DNA from: Tupaia tana | Taxonomy: Eukaryota; Chordata; Mammalia; Scandentia; Tupaiidae | Reading direction: 5' to 3' | Assembly: GCA_026018925.1 (NCBI GenBank) | Contig: JAKSZU010000018.1 | Location: 30,380,452-30,444,451, forward strand | DNA: 64,000 nt | Part shown: one piece after another, positions 41,820 through 54,195 of the stretch | Numbering within the stretch: position 1 is the stretch's first letter | How the letters are laid out: each line of letters begins with the position of its first letter | Made by a program: the position numbers and the translations under genes | The notes under the pieces: generated by a model | Database searches by the model: none | What the model saw: only the letters and a program-made list of their open reading frames with translations | Told to the model about the DNA's origin: nothing

Positions 41820-43080
41820 TAGTCTTTATTTATTGATTGAACGACATTTCCCTGCAGTAGGCATTGTGTTGAGCAAAGCCCCTACAGTGTCGGCATGGTT
41901 AGGCATGAGTCTCACTCTCAAGGAAGGTAAGTTTTAGCGGGCGTGGTGGTATTGTGCTTGTAATCCTAGCTGTGTGGGAGGCTGAGGCCAGCCTGAACAG
42001 CATGGCAATATCTTGTCTCTAAAAAGAAAAATTAAAATAAATAAGTACATAAATAAATAAAGAGAGAAGAATAAATTCTAGTCGAGAAGTAGATTGTAAC
42101 ACAAACAAGACCATTGCTGAGTGTGATGAGTGCTCAAGAGCGAGCCAGGCAGTGTGGTAAGTGGGTAGCTAGAAGCTGTTTTAGAGGAGACAATACTTAA
42201 GACATGAAAGATGGGATGGAGGCAGATGGGGGGAACAGGCAGTAGAAAAACAGTAGGTGCACAGGCCATGAGGGAAGGAAGTGCTGGAGACCAAGAGAGG
42301 TCTTTGAAGTCAGAACTTAGCAAGGAGGGACCAAGAAGATTGTGCTGTACCTTAGATGGCAGGCCCGGTAATGTAGGGTCCTACAGGCCACAGCAAAGCT
42401 CAGATTTTATAATGAAAGTATTAGAAGGACATTCAAAGCTTTTTATTGCACATCCCACCAACCCACCCCACCATTTGAGAATGATTTTTGCTTCTAGGAG
42501 GAGAATGAATTATAGAGTCAAAATTGGAAGCAGAGAGATCAGGAGGTGGCTGCAATAGTTCAGGAAAACTGAAGTGGTGGCTTAAATAGGGGAGCTGGTA
42601 ATAAAGATGAAAAGATGATGAAGCAGATCTAAGATTCTTTGGTGAGACAAAATGGCTGGACTGATGGTGTGTTGATGTGGATGTAGGGGTGGTGGGGTGA
42701 GGGATGTGGAGGAGTGAAAGGCGACAGGTGGGGTTTTTGTTAAGCTGCTGAGTCGGTGGCACCTGTACCAAGATGGGCAAGAGTAGGGAAGGGAGAACAG
42801 GCTTGAGGACTGGGGCTCAGTGTGGCATCTGGCTAGGGAAGTTGGGCTGTCCTGTAGATAGGTCTGGAGTTCAGTGAAGGGATCAAGCTGGAGCTGCACA
42901 TTGGGAGTTTTAAGTGTAAAGGTGACATCTAAACAGGGAGCTGGTCTAGCTCCTCTAGGGAGAGGATGCAGGTTGCAAGGAGAAGGCTCAGGGCTCAGCT
43001 CCGAGGTCCTGCCACCTTTCTGGGGTCTGACCAGGATCATCAGTGGAGAAGGAAGGAGACTAGGGGAAAGGCAGCAGAGG
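41820..43080. mobile_element. LINE-2, long fragment
   Basis: TTATTTATTGATTGAACGAC, AGGCATTGTGTTGAGCAAAG, later AGGTGCACAGGCCATGAGGG, GGTGGCTGCAATAGTTCAGG and TAGATAGGTCTGGAGTTCAG follow the L2 3' order over more than 1 kb. A 7SL-derived SINE is inserted at 41936. The clustered antisense open frames come from its purine bias. Confidence 0.7.
41936..42063 (+). repeat. 7SL-RNA-derived SINE monomer, internally deleted
   Basis: GCGGGCGTGGTGGTATTGTG, TGTAATCCTAGCTGTGTGGG and AGGCTGAGG match the 5' Alu domain of 7SL. CCAGCCTGAACAGCATGGCA, ATATCTTGTCTCTAAAAA matches its 3' Alu part. The sequence between is missing, and an A-rich tail with AAATAAAT follows. Layout is that of FLAM/B1-type monomers, with a larger deletion. 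An internally deleted 7SL pseudogene is the alternative. Confidence 0.85.
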
Positions 43081-43361
43081 CCTAGTGTGCAGGTTTCCTG
43101 AGGGAGGAGGAGGCACCCATGTGGGAATTCTCGTGAGATGGGGTCAGGGTTTGCTGTGAGTGGGGTGACTGACTAGCTGGAGCAAAGCAGCGCTTCCATT
43201 GGCCTGAAGGGTTGAACGCTGGATTACGGTGGGTTGAAAAATGAATGGGAGCTGAAGGAACAGATGGTAACAGAAATAGGTGATAAATGGAGGCGGACAG
43301 TAGAGGTGGCAACTTGATAGGGAAGTGGTATCCAGGTGAGTGTTTTGTTTAAGATTTTTGA

Positions 43362-43480
43362 GGGGCTAGCAGGTGGCATGGTGGTTAAGGTACTGGACTC
43401 CCACATGGCCAACCATAGTTTGAATTCTGGACCTGGCAGCTTTTAATGACAAATAAAATTAAATAAATAATTTTTAAGAA
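43362..43480 (+). repeat. SINE family B, internally shortened, first of a same-site pair
   Basis: GGGGCTAGCAGGTGGCATGG, GGTTTGAATTCTGGACC, then almost directly TGACAAATAAAATTAAATAA; the CT body is missing. AAGATTTTTGA lies before it at 43351. Confidence 0.92.
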
Positions 43481-43491
43481 AAGATTTTTGA

Positions 43492-43728
43492 AGGGGCCAG
43501 TAAGCAGCTTAGTCGTTAAGGTGCTAGACTCCCACATGGCTGACTACAGCTTGAAAATCACACCGGGTGCATGTGCACGTGTCCCCAAAATCCCGAAAGG
43601 AGGATGGAAGAGAAGGGATTACAGTGTGGCCATTCTCCCTGGGGGGTGATTTCTCACTTAACCCTCTCACGGTCTTTGTCTTTCTTCTGGCAAATACATA
43701 CGACCTATGACAAAAACCTTTAAAAGAA
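43492..43728 (+). repeat. SINE family A, second of a same-site pair
   Basis: AGGGGCCAGTAAGCAGCTTA to CCTATGACAAAAACC. AAGATTTTTGA lies before it at 43481 and after it at 43729. Confidence 0.93.
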
Positions 43729-43879
43729 AAGATTTTTGAATGCATCATTTATTTACAACTTTTAAAGCCTAAAGAGGAGTAAACGGTGAAGTCGCATTCC
43801 ATCCTTTCCTCATCCCAGCCCCATCCAATAACAACTTGGGTTAGTTTCATTGGTGTTAACATTTTTCCAGAGTGTTTAT

Positions 43880-44830
43880 AGGCACTTATAAACCAATGCT
43901 AGTATATATTCTTTTCCATCAGGAATTTTTTTTTCTATAATATTTTATTGTGCTAAAAGACACATCACGTCATACTTACTCTCCTGATCTTTGTTAAGTA
44001 CACAGCTCAGTGGCGTGAATATTGTGCAGTGCTGCCATCCATCTGCAGGACTCTTTAATCTTGCAAAACTGAAAATCCATACCCATTAAACAACTATTTC
44101 TACCCCACCCCCAGCCTCGGCAACCACCATTCTACTTCCTGTTGTTTGTGATTTTGATTACTCTAAGTGCCTCTTATAAGTGGGATAATACAGTATTTGT
44201 TCCCTTTGATTGAATAATTTCACTTAGCATAGTGACATCAAGGTTTATTCATGTTGTAATGTTTTTCAGAATTTCCTTTCGTTTTCAGGTTGAATAATAT
44301 TCCACTTATGTCTGTGCCACATTTTGTTTATTCAGTCATCTGTTGAGGGACTCCTGGGTTGCTTCCACACTTTAGCTGCTGTGAATAATGCGGGTATGAA
44401 TGTGGTGTACACATGTCTCTTTAAGACCCTGCTTTCAATTCTTTTGTGTCCCCACAGACCTTTTTTAAAGATGTTTTTGTCTTAGGTTCACAGCAAATTT
44501 AAGAGGAAGGTGTAGAGATTTCCCACATACCCCTCTCACAAATGCAGAGCCCACTTCCCATTGTCACATTCTCCACCAGAGTGCCGCCACCTCCACAGCA
44601 CTGCCTTTCCCACAGTGTCACACAGCTGGATCAAACAGCACGTAGCCTTTTTGGATGGCTTCTTTCACTTGGTACTTTGCATTTAAGGTTCCTCCATATC
44701 TTTTCATGAATTGATAGCGCATTTCTTTTTAGCACTGAATAATACTCCATTGTCTGAATGTACTTCGGTTTACTTATCCATTCACCTGCTTAACCAAGGC
44801 ATCCAGGCTCCTTCCACATTTTGTTAGTTA
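43880..44830 (-). mobile_element. Antisense LINE-1 3' regions (two adjoining)
   Basis: One copy covers about 43880-44455 (TACACAGCTCAGTGGCGTGA, AATAATATTCCACTTATGTC). A second begins about 44464 (TTAGGTTCACAGCAAATTTA, AATAATACTCCATTGTCTGA) and continues beyond the SINE at 44836. Confidence 0.75.
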
Positions 44831-44835
44831 GGTAT

Positions 44836-44890
44836 TTTTTTAAAGAATTATTTATTTATTATCATTTTTCAGTTTTGACCAGGAAGAGAA

Positions 44891-44944
<54 letters not shown>

Positions 44945-45031
44945 CACACAAGCCACCGGGTCTGAGACTCAAACTGCAGTTGGCCACGTGGGAGGTCCAG
45001 CACTTGTAAACATCACACCACCTGCCGGCCC
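44836..45031 (-). repeat. SINE family B with (GA)n
   Basis: TTTAAAGAATTATTTATTTA, pure (GA)n at about 44906-44940, CGCACACACAAGCCACC and CACCTGCCGGCCCC. Confidence 0.92.
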
Positions 45032-45288
45032 CCTGTCAGCTTATGTATTAAGCGACCATAAACATCTGTAAGCAGGTTTTTGTGTAAATGGAAGTTTCCC
45101 CCTTCCTTCAGTAAATAAGAAAGAGTATGACTCCTAGATCAATGGTGAAAGTATGTTTTGGTTTGTTAGAAGTTGCCAAACTAGCTTTAAAAGTGGCCTA
45201 TCATCTTGCACTCCCATGAACAATGAATGAGAGTTCCTTTGCTCCTCTTCCTTATCAGTGTTTGATGTCCGTGTTTCAGATTTTGGCT

Positions 45289-45291
<3 letters not shown>

Positions 45292-45329
<38 letters not shown>

Positions 45330-45434
45330 ATTTATCTATTTGTTTGTTGTGTCTTTCAAGCTGCCAGGTCTGGGACTTGAACCATGGTCAGACATGTGGG
45401 ATTCCAGTGCTTAACCACCACACCACCTGCTGGT
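45292..45434 (-). repeat. SINE family B, short
   Basis: T-run of about 30, AACATTTATTTATCTATTTG, no GA body, then head complement CACACCACCTGCTGGT. A perfect 17-bp duplication, TTCAGATTTTGGCTGTT, lies at 45275 and 45435. Confidence 0.95.
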
Positions 45435-45602
45435 TTCAGATTTTGGCTGTTTTAGAACAGATAAAGCTGTGGTGTATCTCAGTCTAGTTTGCATTTGCTT
45501 AATGATGTATGATGTGGAAGCAACTTTTTATATGCTTATTTCCCATCTATGTATCTTTGCTGGTGAGGTAGATGTCTGTGAAAGTCTTTGACCCATTTTT
45601 TT

Positions 45603-45862
45603 TTTCTTTTTAGAGAGGTTTTTGCTATAGGGCATGTGCTTGCCACAGAGACAAAGAGACAGAGAGATAGAAAGCGAGAAATCACCCCCCAGGGGGAATG
45701 GCTATGCAGCCATCCTTTCTCCTTCATTCTCCTCTAGGGATCCTGGGCATGCATGCACATGCGCCCGGCATGAGTTTGAAGCCACCAGATCTGGGACTTG
45801 AACAGCAGTTGACTACATGGGTCGGGGTCCAGTGACATAACCATTATGCCATCTACTAGTCT
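45603..45862 (-). repeat. SINE family A
   Basis: AGAGAGGTTTTTGCTATAGG to CATCTACTAGTCTC. TTTGACCCATTTTTTT and TTTGGCCCATTTTTTT flank it. Confidence 0.94.
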
Positions 45863-46394
45863 CTTTGGCCCATTTTTTTTAATAGGTTGTTTGCTTTCCT
45901 ATTGTGTTCTAGGAGTTCTTTATCTGTTTTGGGTACCAGTCCTCTATCAGTATGTCTTCTGCAAATATTTTCTCCTGGTCTATGGCTTGTCTTCTCATTC
46001 TCTCAACATTGTCATTTGCAGAACTCTTCAATTTTAATGAAGTCTGACTTATCAATTATTTCTATCATGGATTGTGCCTTTGGCGTTTTATCTAAAATGT
46101 GTGGCCCTAGCCAAGGTCATCTAGTTTGTCTCCTATGTTACCTTCCAAGAGTATTACGGTTTTGCATTTAACGTATAAATCTCTGATCCATTTTGAGTTA
46201 ATTTCTGTAAAGGGTCTGTGGCCTGTGTCTAAATTCATCTTTTGTTGTATGTGATTTTTCCAGTTGTTTCAGCACTATTTGTGGAAAAGACTGTCTTCGC
46301 TCTAGTGCGTTGGTTTTGCTCTTTTGTCAAAGATCAGTTGACTGTTTTCATGTCAGTCTATTTCTGGGCTCTTTATTCTATTCCCTTGACTTAT

Positions 46395-46519
46395 AAGGGG
46401 ACTTCAAAAAGCTTGCAGAAAATTAGAATCAAAATATGAGTATTTTGGTGCAAAATTTTTGAAATGCATGCATAGTTCGATAATAAGCATTTTTTCATGA
46501 ACTTTTTGAAGACCCCTTA
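46395..46519. mobile_element. Second MITE type, intact copy
   Basis: Ends AAGGGGACTTCAAAAAGCTT and (reversed) AAGGGGTCTTCAAAAAGTTC, with TATA at the borders. It is an inverted-repeat element of about 125 bp of mariner/Tc1 style without coding capacity. Confidence 0.85.
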
Positions 46520-46529
46520 TATTTGAAAA

Positions 46530-47012
46530 GTTGGCAAGAGACCCTGTCAGAAATATCTTTTTCTCTCCTTCCACTTCTCTACTTGCTCATCCTTTCTTTT
46601 ATATATAAAGAAAGAGAAGGAAGAAGGAAAGAACATCAGACCTTGTGGGTCTGTAACTCTCCTAAAAATGAGAATTACATTCTTGGAGTTGATGTGTAGC
46701 TCTCAGGCAGCCCCTGACTGTTCTTGCCTGGTCTGTGATGGTTTAGAGGAAACTATTTTTAGTATTACTAATTTACTGGAACCATGCATTTTTTATTAAG
46801 GTCCCGTATTTTTAACTTACTAGATTTTCAGAAAAAAGCGTTGGTCTAGTAAAATGAGTCTTAGGCACTTTTTATATGGGAGCTGAAAAGGAATCTATTT
46901 AAGAATAGAGAGAAATTTAATCTGATCATAGAGGTCTTTTATGGACTTCGCCCAGTTAGTTTTGATTTGACCTGGGGGAATAATGGTCAGTACATGTTCA
47001 CATAAACTGAAA
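46530..47012. other. AMFR intron 10 unique stretch
   Basis: A purine-rich patch (AAAGAAAGAGAAGGAAGAAG) at 46606-46626. Nothing else recognised. Confidence 0.5.
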
Positions 47013-47025
47013 AGGGGACCATAGA

Positions 47026-47289
47026 GGGGACCAGCAGTTAGCGTAATGGCTATGTCGCTGGACTCCCACGTAGTCTACTGTGGTTCGCGTCCCGGACCTG
47101 GTGGCTTAAACTCACGCCGGGTGCATGTGCGTGCGTGCCCAAGATCCCGAGAGGAGAATGGAGGAGAAGGGATTGTGGCAAGACCATCCCCCCTGGGGGG
47201 TGATTTCTCGCTTTCTGTTTCTCTGTCTTTGTCTGTCTGGCAAGCGCACGCGCCCTATAGCAAAAACCTCTCCAAAAAAAAAAAAAAAA
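47026..47289 (+). repeat. SINE family A, young
   Basis: GGGGACCAGCAGTTAGCGTA to CCTATAGCAAAAACCTCTCC and A16. A perfect GGGACCATAGA duplication flanks it at 47015 and 47290. Confidence 0.96.
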
Positions 47290-47463
47290 GGGACCATAGA
47301 ATATAGATGCCCTGGGGCCTCTTGGCACTGCTTGTCTTGCCCACGCCCACTCCCAACTGCCGTAAGAGAGCTCTGTGTGGGTTTCACCTGATGTTTTCTT
47401 TCAAGGCCCTAATGTTGAGACATACTTTTCTCTGTTTCTGTGGTTTATAACAGTATATTCTTT

Positions 47464-47731
47464 TTTTTTTTTTTTTTTGAGAGGTTTTTCGCTATAGGGT
47501 GCGTGCGCTCGCCAGACAGACAGAGAGAGACAGAGAGACAGAAAGCGAGAAATCACCCCCCAGGGGGGATGGTCACGCCGCAATCCCTTCTCCTCCATTC
47601 TCCTCTCGGGATCTTGGGCACGCACGCACACGTGCCCGGCGTGAGTTGTAAGCCACCGGGTCCGAGACGCGAACCGCGGTCGACTACGTGGGAGTCCAGC
47701 GACATAGCCATTACGCTAACTGCTGGTTCCC
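47464..47731 (-). repeat. SINE family A, youngest type
   Basis: Almost identical to the copy at 33900-34180, including CTGGTTCCC at the head end. A perfect 18-bp duplication, TATAACAGTATATTCTTT, lies at 47446 and 47732. Confidence 0.97.
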
Positions 47732-47913
47732 TATAACAGTATATTCTTTAGGAGCTAATACAGCAATAGTAGACTTTATTGTGCCCTAAAGCAATTATTT
47801 TATTCTTCCTCTTCTTTTTTACTTTTAGTCATTAGGACTTTTCCAAATATAAAACCTTGAATGTAAGCATTTGTAAAATAACTGTATGTGTAAGAGAAAC
47901 AAAACTACCTGGA

Positions 47914-48145
47914 GCCGGGGCTAGCTCTGCAACATAGCGGTTAGGTGCAGTGCAGAGGAAGCCAGATCCCACATGGCTGTCCAGGGTTCGAGTCCTGGTC
48001 CTGTCTACTTGAAAATCATGCTTGGTACATGTGTGTGGTCTTTGGGATGGAGAATCAGAGGAAAAAGAATTGCAGCATGATGGATCCCTGTGTGTGTGTG
48101 GGGGGATTCTCTCTCCCTCTCCCTCCCACTCTTTCTCTTTTGCGG

Positions 48146-48146
<1 letters not shown>
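47914..48146 (+). repeat. SINE family C
   Basis: GCCGGGGCTAGCTCTGCAAC, B box GGTTCGAGTCCTGG and GAATTGCAGCATGATGGATC. It abuts an oppositely oriented SINE. Confidence 0.9.
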
Positions 48147-48147
<1 letters not shown>

Positions 48148-48176
<29 letters not shown>

Positions 48177-48403
48177 GATTTTTGCTACAGGGCACATGTG
48201 TTAACTAGAGAGACAGCAGGAAATCACTCCCTAGGGGGGATAGGCATACTGCATTCCCTTTTCCCCCAATTGGCCTCTTGTGATCTTGGGCATGCGTGCA
48301 CACACACCCAGTGTGAGTTTCAAGTTGCCAGATGTGGGACTCGAACTGCAGTCAGTCACGTGGGAATCCAGCACCTTAACCACTGTGCCACCTCTTGACT
48401 CTC
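48148..48403 (-). repeat. SINE family A
   Basis: T-run of about 29, GAGATTTTTGCTACAGGGCA, AATCACTCCCTAGGGGGGAT and CACCTCTTGACTCT. Confidence 0.92.
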
Positions 48404-48661
48404 CTTTTCTCACATTTTACAACTAGGATATTCTTGTTGAGCCTGTCTTGGGATCCAGCTGGATTTCTCTGCCTTTCTTTTTTTTTTTTTTAATTGGTGC
48501 TGTCCCTAGTTGCCCATTTGGTATTTTGAAAGAGTACCAGTTTTAAGGTGATCTGCCAAATAGAAGTAGCCTCCTTCCCTGTGTTTTCAAGGCGTAATGT
48601 CAGATTAAGTGCCAAAGGCCTGTTGTATGCTGGGACCTCAGTGGGTAACCTTTGAGGATAA

Positions 48662-50386
<1,725 letters not shown>

Positions 50387-50470
50387 CGGTCAGATAGCAT
50401 TAGACCTGCATTGAACAGTCCTGTGGAAAGGCCAAACCATGACCAGGAAGAGGGAGAAGCTTCTACTCAG
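50387..50470 (+). CDS. AMFR: AMFR coding exon 12, residues 506-533
   Basis: Eighty-four bases in phase 0, from TTTCTCTTTCAG to GTAAGC. It encodes RSDSIRPALNSPVERPNHDQ and EEGEASTQ, a disordered acidic linker between CUE and the E2-binding region. It is the least conserved exon of the cytosolic tail. Confidence 0.95.
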
Positions 50471-50948
50471 GTAAGCCCAGCACATTAGAGAGCGAGTATG
50501 GACTTGGAGGAGTGGGTTCTGCCAGTGGTTGTCTGCAGTGTTGCCTGGTGTTTGCAAGGCTTAAGGCAAGAACACAAAAGAAGGCCATGTGCTGTGTCCG
50601 CCTCGGTGTTTGCGTTGAGCAGATCAAGCATGCCCACGGCGTAGCCTGCGTTTACCCAGGACCCACAGCCTGCTCCCTGAGGTTTGTCCTCATGCCTTAG
50701 AGGATAGGAGTCGTTTTCCCCTGGGCTGACCCTGCCACCATGAGCTTGAATGGGAGGAGGTGGAGGGGCAGAAGGAAGCTGGGCCCAGCTCTGAGGGTTA
50801 CTGGACCCACTGAAACCTGGATGGGGACAGGCTGAGATAGGCTCTCTAGGGAGCTGAGGCCATAGAGTTAATTATTCTCTCTCCAGCATTCCACTTGTCC
50901 AGCCCAGGATTTCCACCTATGTTTGTGCATTTTGCAAAAACCAGACCT

Positions 50949-51144
50949 TGGGGCTGGCAGGCGCCATGACGGTTAAGGGCGATGGACTCCCACATGACCA
51001 ACTGCAGTTCAAGTCTTGGTCCTTGCAGCTTCCTTTCCTCACTTTCCCTCTCTCTTCTCTCTCACTCTGTCCTTCTCTAATCAAATTGAAATAAATAAAT
51101 TAATAAAGTTAAATAAAATAATTCTTAAAAAAACAAACAAAACA
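50949..51144 (+). repeat. SINE family B
   Basis: GGGGCTGGCAGGCGCCATGA to TCTAATCAAATTGAAATAAA, tail with AAACAAAACAAAA. AAAACCAGACCT on both sides is the duplication. Confidence 0.94.
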
Positions 51145-51156
51145 AAACCAGACCTC

Positions 51157-52177
51157 CTAAGCCAGGTCAAGTGGAGGTAGAGAAGTGCGGTTATCTTGGA
51201 GACCAGCTCTCTTCTAGGCACCCACTTTAGGTGACTTGGGGTGGCTACCCCTAACCAGAAGCAGCTCCTCTGCCTGGACAGGCAGAGGCACACTTCCCTC
51301 TGTGCTTAACCTTAGCCTCTGGGACTCCACTCCTATCATTCCCGTACTTTTAAAACATATTCTTAAAAGACCAAAAATAAAAACCAGATAACCTGCCTCT
51401 GTGCTTACATGTTGGTGACACATGGGGCTTCCTGCACATGGGGCGCCATCGAGGTGGTGCTGCCTTCCTTCCCAGATGGGCCAGGGTCCTTCTGGAAGCC
51501 GTGACTGATAAAGTGACATGGAAGTTGCTTTTATAACTCTTGTCTTTTTTTCTGCAAGCAGGAAACTGACAGCTACTGAGTCTTCTTTAAATCTGTTGCT
51601 GGGTTAAAAATTTCATATCCAAATTTATAATTGGATTGTGCATCATTTGAGAAATGGTGCCTGGTTTCTGAAGAAGAGGTCCCTTCCCACATTTCCAGTT
51701 TTGGAGAGGGGCTTAGCTGAAATGCGAACGCTAGACTGGCTTGAGGCATGTGTGGGTGGAGCATGTTCAATTTCAGTCTTTGTTCCCTGACTCTGTCTTT
51801 TGGAGTTAGCAGAAAGATTTCCAGATTTTTTTTTTTAATTGGGGGAAGGTATTTCACAAGAAAACTACTTGCTATTTTGATCATTCTCAGGAAGTAGAAA
51901 GTCCTCGGGTAACAATCAGCTCATTAAGTCCTCGCTCGATCCAGCTCAGTCATCTGATCAGCTCTGCTCTTCCCTGGGTTCACGGTCCCTGCCTCACTGC
52001 AGCTCAGGCCCACGTCAGCCGGGCTTGGAGCCTGCAGCGGAGCAGGGGCTCCAGCAGGCCTCCGTCTGGGTTCTTCCATTTCCTCTTCTACTCACTAGCT
52101 GTTCTTTCTAAGCCCCTAGGATCAGGCTCAAGGGCGAGATTAGGATGAGGTGATGTGACCCCAGTATGCAAGTATGC

Positions 52178-52216
<39 letters not shown>

Positions 52217-53003
52217 GGGGGGGGGGGTGTTGATCTCAGCTTTCTCCCCACCCCGTCTAGCACCAGGAACTTCCTCAGATTTCCTTCCTTTGAACTTGTA
52301 CTGGCTGTTTATGATCTCCCCTACCTTGATGGGGGTCTCCCCTACCTTTGCTGGGGCAACATCACCCCTCCAAGGGGTCCTTTGGGGCAGTGTTTTCAAC
52401 AACCTTAGGCGTGTTCCCTCCTGCAGGGCTCACAGTGTTGCCTGCACTGAGGGAAGTAGCGCCTTCTCCAGCACAGCCCCCCTTTCTCTGCTCAGCTGAT
52501 TTCTTCCTTTTGGCTTGCTCAGGGGTGTGTTGTCACCCACTCCAGTGTCCTCCAAACTCTAGGGGATAGGAGGCAGGCTCTCCACATGGCATTCTTCTTT
52601 TGTTTTTTAAATTTAATGTGTGATCATAATGTTTTTTATATTACATTGAATCGCATGTATCTTTACAGTATATTACATTTACCATGCATTATCAGTCAAG
52701 ATCCACGTGGCATTCTTGAAGTCCCCTCTCAGGCTTGACTGATGGCACACAGAGGTGGCTCGGGTAGATAGTGGAAAAGCACCACACAGAGGACTCTTAG
52801 ATAAAATAGCCTGCCTCTCAGGCTGCTGTCCTCAACCCTGTCGCAGCCTGGAGGCAGGCAGCGGGCTGACCCTGGCCGGCCTGGGTCTGCGTCTGGTAGC
52901 ATGAGCAGCACTGATGGTTGGGCACTTGTTTAAGGTTGTAGGGATGCCTGGGCATTGCCTTGGCCTTCAGAACTGCAGCCAAAGCCAAGGGAGTGTCTTT
53001 TTT
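51157..53003. other. AMFR intron 12 unique stretch
   Basis: No exon or interspersed repeat is recognised over 1.8 kb. A (TG)n(G)n tract occurs at 52180-52227. Confidence 0.5.
52180..52227. repeat. Microsatellite (TG)n followed by G13
   Basis: A run of about 15 TG units, then CG and a G homopolymer. It is a likely polymorphic site and a strand-slippage hotspot. Confidence 0.93.
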
Positions 53004-53258
53004 TTTCTTATTTTTTTAAGGTTTTTAGGCCTTAGGGTATGTGTGTTTCCTGAAGAGAGGCAGAAAGAGGGAAAGTGAGAAATCATCCCCCTAGGGGGAT
53101 GGCCATGCCACAGTCTCTTCTCCTCTATTCTCCTCTTGGGATTTTGGGCATGTGCACATACGCTCAGCATGATTTTAAAGCCTCCAAATCCAGGGCTTAA
53201 ACTGTGGTTGGCCATGTAGGAGTCCGGAGCCCTAACCACCACACCACCTGCTGGCTCT
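53004..53258 (-). repeat. SINE family A, diverged
   Basis: AAGGTTTTTAGGCCTTAGGG, AATCATCCCCCTAGGGGGAT and CACCTGCTGGCTC. Confidence 0.9.
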
Positions 53259-53717
53259 TGAGATTGTCCCATTTTAGCATCCTGCTACACAAGGAATCAC
53301 ATAATCTATTACATCTGTTTTTAAAAATAGATCTTTAGATTTACCTTTTATGTGCTTGGCTGTTTCAGAGTCAAGTGAGGCTATAACATGTATGCAGTAG
53401 ATGAGATAAAACTTGTTCAAATTTTTGAGCAACTAGTAGACTTGAACAGAACATTTCCAGAATGGCATTTGTGGCTAACATTATTATATTCTGAGTTTGG
53501 AGGTATTTATGTTTCTTGCTCATGAGGCAGGCCCTGTTCTTGGTGTGCGCAGCCACGTGCAGGGGCCCAAGGAGCTCACGACTCCATCCTGCACGCCTGC
53601 CTGGCAGTGCTCCCTGTGAGTCAGGAGAACCCCGTCCGGGGGTGCTCCAGTCAGGCGGGGTCTCTGCTGAGGAGGAAGCCCGTGCTCACAGCCGCCTCCT
53701 TGCCTCCCCATGTCCAG

Positions 53718-53902
53718 ACTGAGCGAGTGCCACTGGACCTCAGTCCCCGCCTGGAGGAGACGATGGACTTTGGTGAGGTGGAGGTGGAGCCCAGCGAGCT
53801 GGAAGACTTCGAGGCCCGTGGCAGCCGCTTCTCCAAATCTGCAGACGAGAGGCAGCGCATGTTGGTGCAGCGCAAGGATGACCTCCTGCAGCAAGCTCGG
53901 AA
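53718..53902 (+). CDS. AMFR: AMFR coding exon 13, residues 534-594 plus split codon 595 (G2BR region)
   Basis: One hundred eighty-five bases from CCATGTCCAG to GTAAGT. It encodes TERVPLDLSPRLEETMDFGE, an acidic stretch, then FSKSADERQRMLVQRKDDLL and QQAR. The last part lies in the Ube2g2-binding region (G2BR, about 579-600), a helix that clamps the back of the E2. A young SINE is inserted 13 bp inside the intron, and its target duplication contains this exon's donor. Confidence 0.97.
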
Positions 53903-53915
53903 GTAAGTGGCTCTT

Positions 53916-54195
53916 TTTTTCTTTTTTTTCTTTTTTTCTTTTTGAGAGGTTTTTGCTATAGGGCGCGTGCACTCGCCAGACAGACAGAGAGAGACAGAGA
54001 GACAGAAAGCGAGAAATCACCCCACAGGGGGGATGGTCACACCGCAATCCCTTCTCCTTCATTCTCCTCTCGGGATCTTGGGCACAAATGCACACGCGCC
54101 CGGTGTGAGTTTTAAGCCACCGGGTCCGGGATGCGAACCGCGGTCAACTACGTGGGAGTCCAGTGACATAGCCATTACGCTAACTGCTGGTTCCC
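53916..54195 (-). repeat. SINE family A, youngest type, at the exon 13 donor
   Basis: Near-consensus reverse copy (GAGAGGTTTTTGCTATAGGG to CTGCTGGTTCCC). The duplication AGTAAGTGGCTCTT lies at 53902-53915 and 54196-54209, and each copy contains GTAAGT. Confidence 0.97.

Larger units (their letters stand above)
45032..46390 (-). mobile_element. Antisense LINE-1, continued, split by two SINEs
   Basis: AACATCTGTAAGCAGGTTTT, CACTCCCATGAACAATGAAT, then TTCCTATTGTGTTCTAGGAG, TGGCTTGTCTTCTCATTCTC and TCTTTTGTCAAAGATCAGTT are antisense L1 ORF2-end/3' text in order. No open frame is intact. Confidence 0.8.

Noticed and set aside
42211-43101. Opposed open frames of 75-152 codons in the L2 region.
   Set aside because: Purine-rich L2 remnant sequence has few stops on one strand. 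The protein texts (Pro/Ser/Thr-rich) show no domain.
53520-54095. A 191-codon - strand open frame ending in SINE-like residues.
   Set aside because: Its first part is a SINE translation and the rest is antisense to AMFR exon 13. No independent evidence of a gene.
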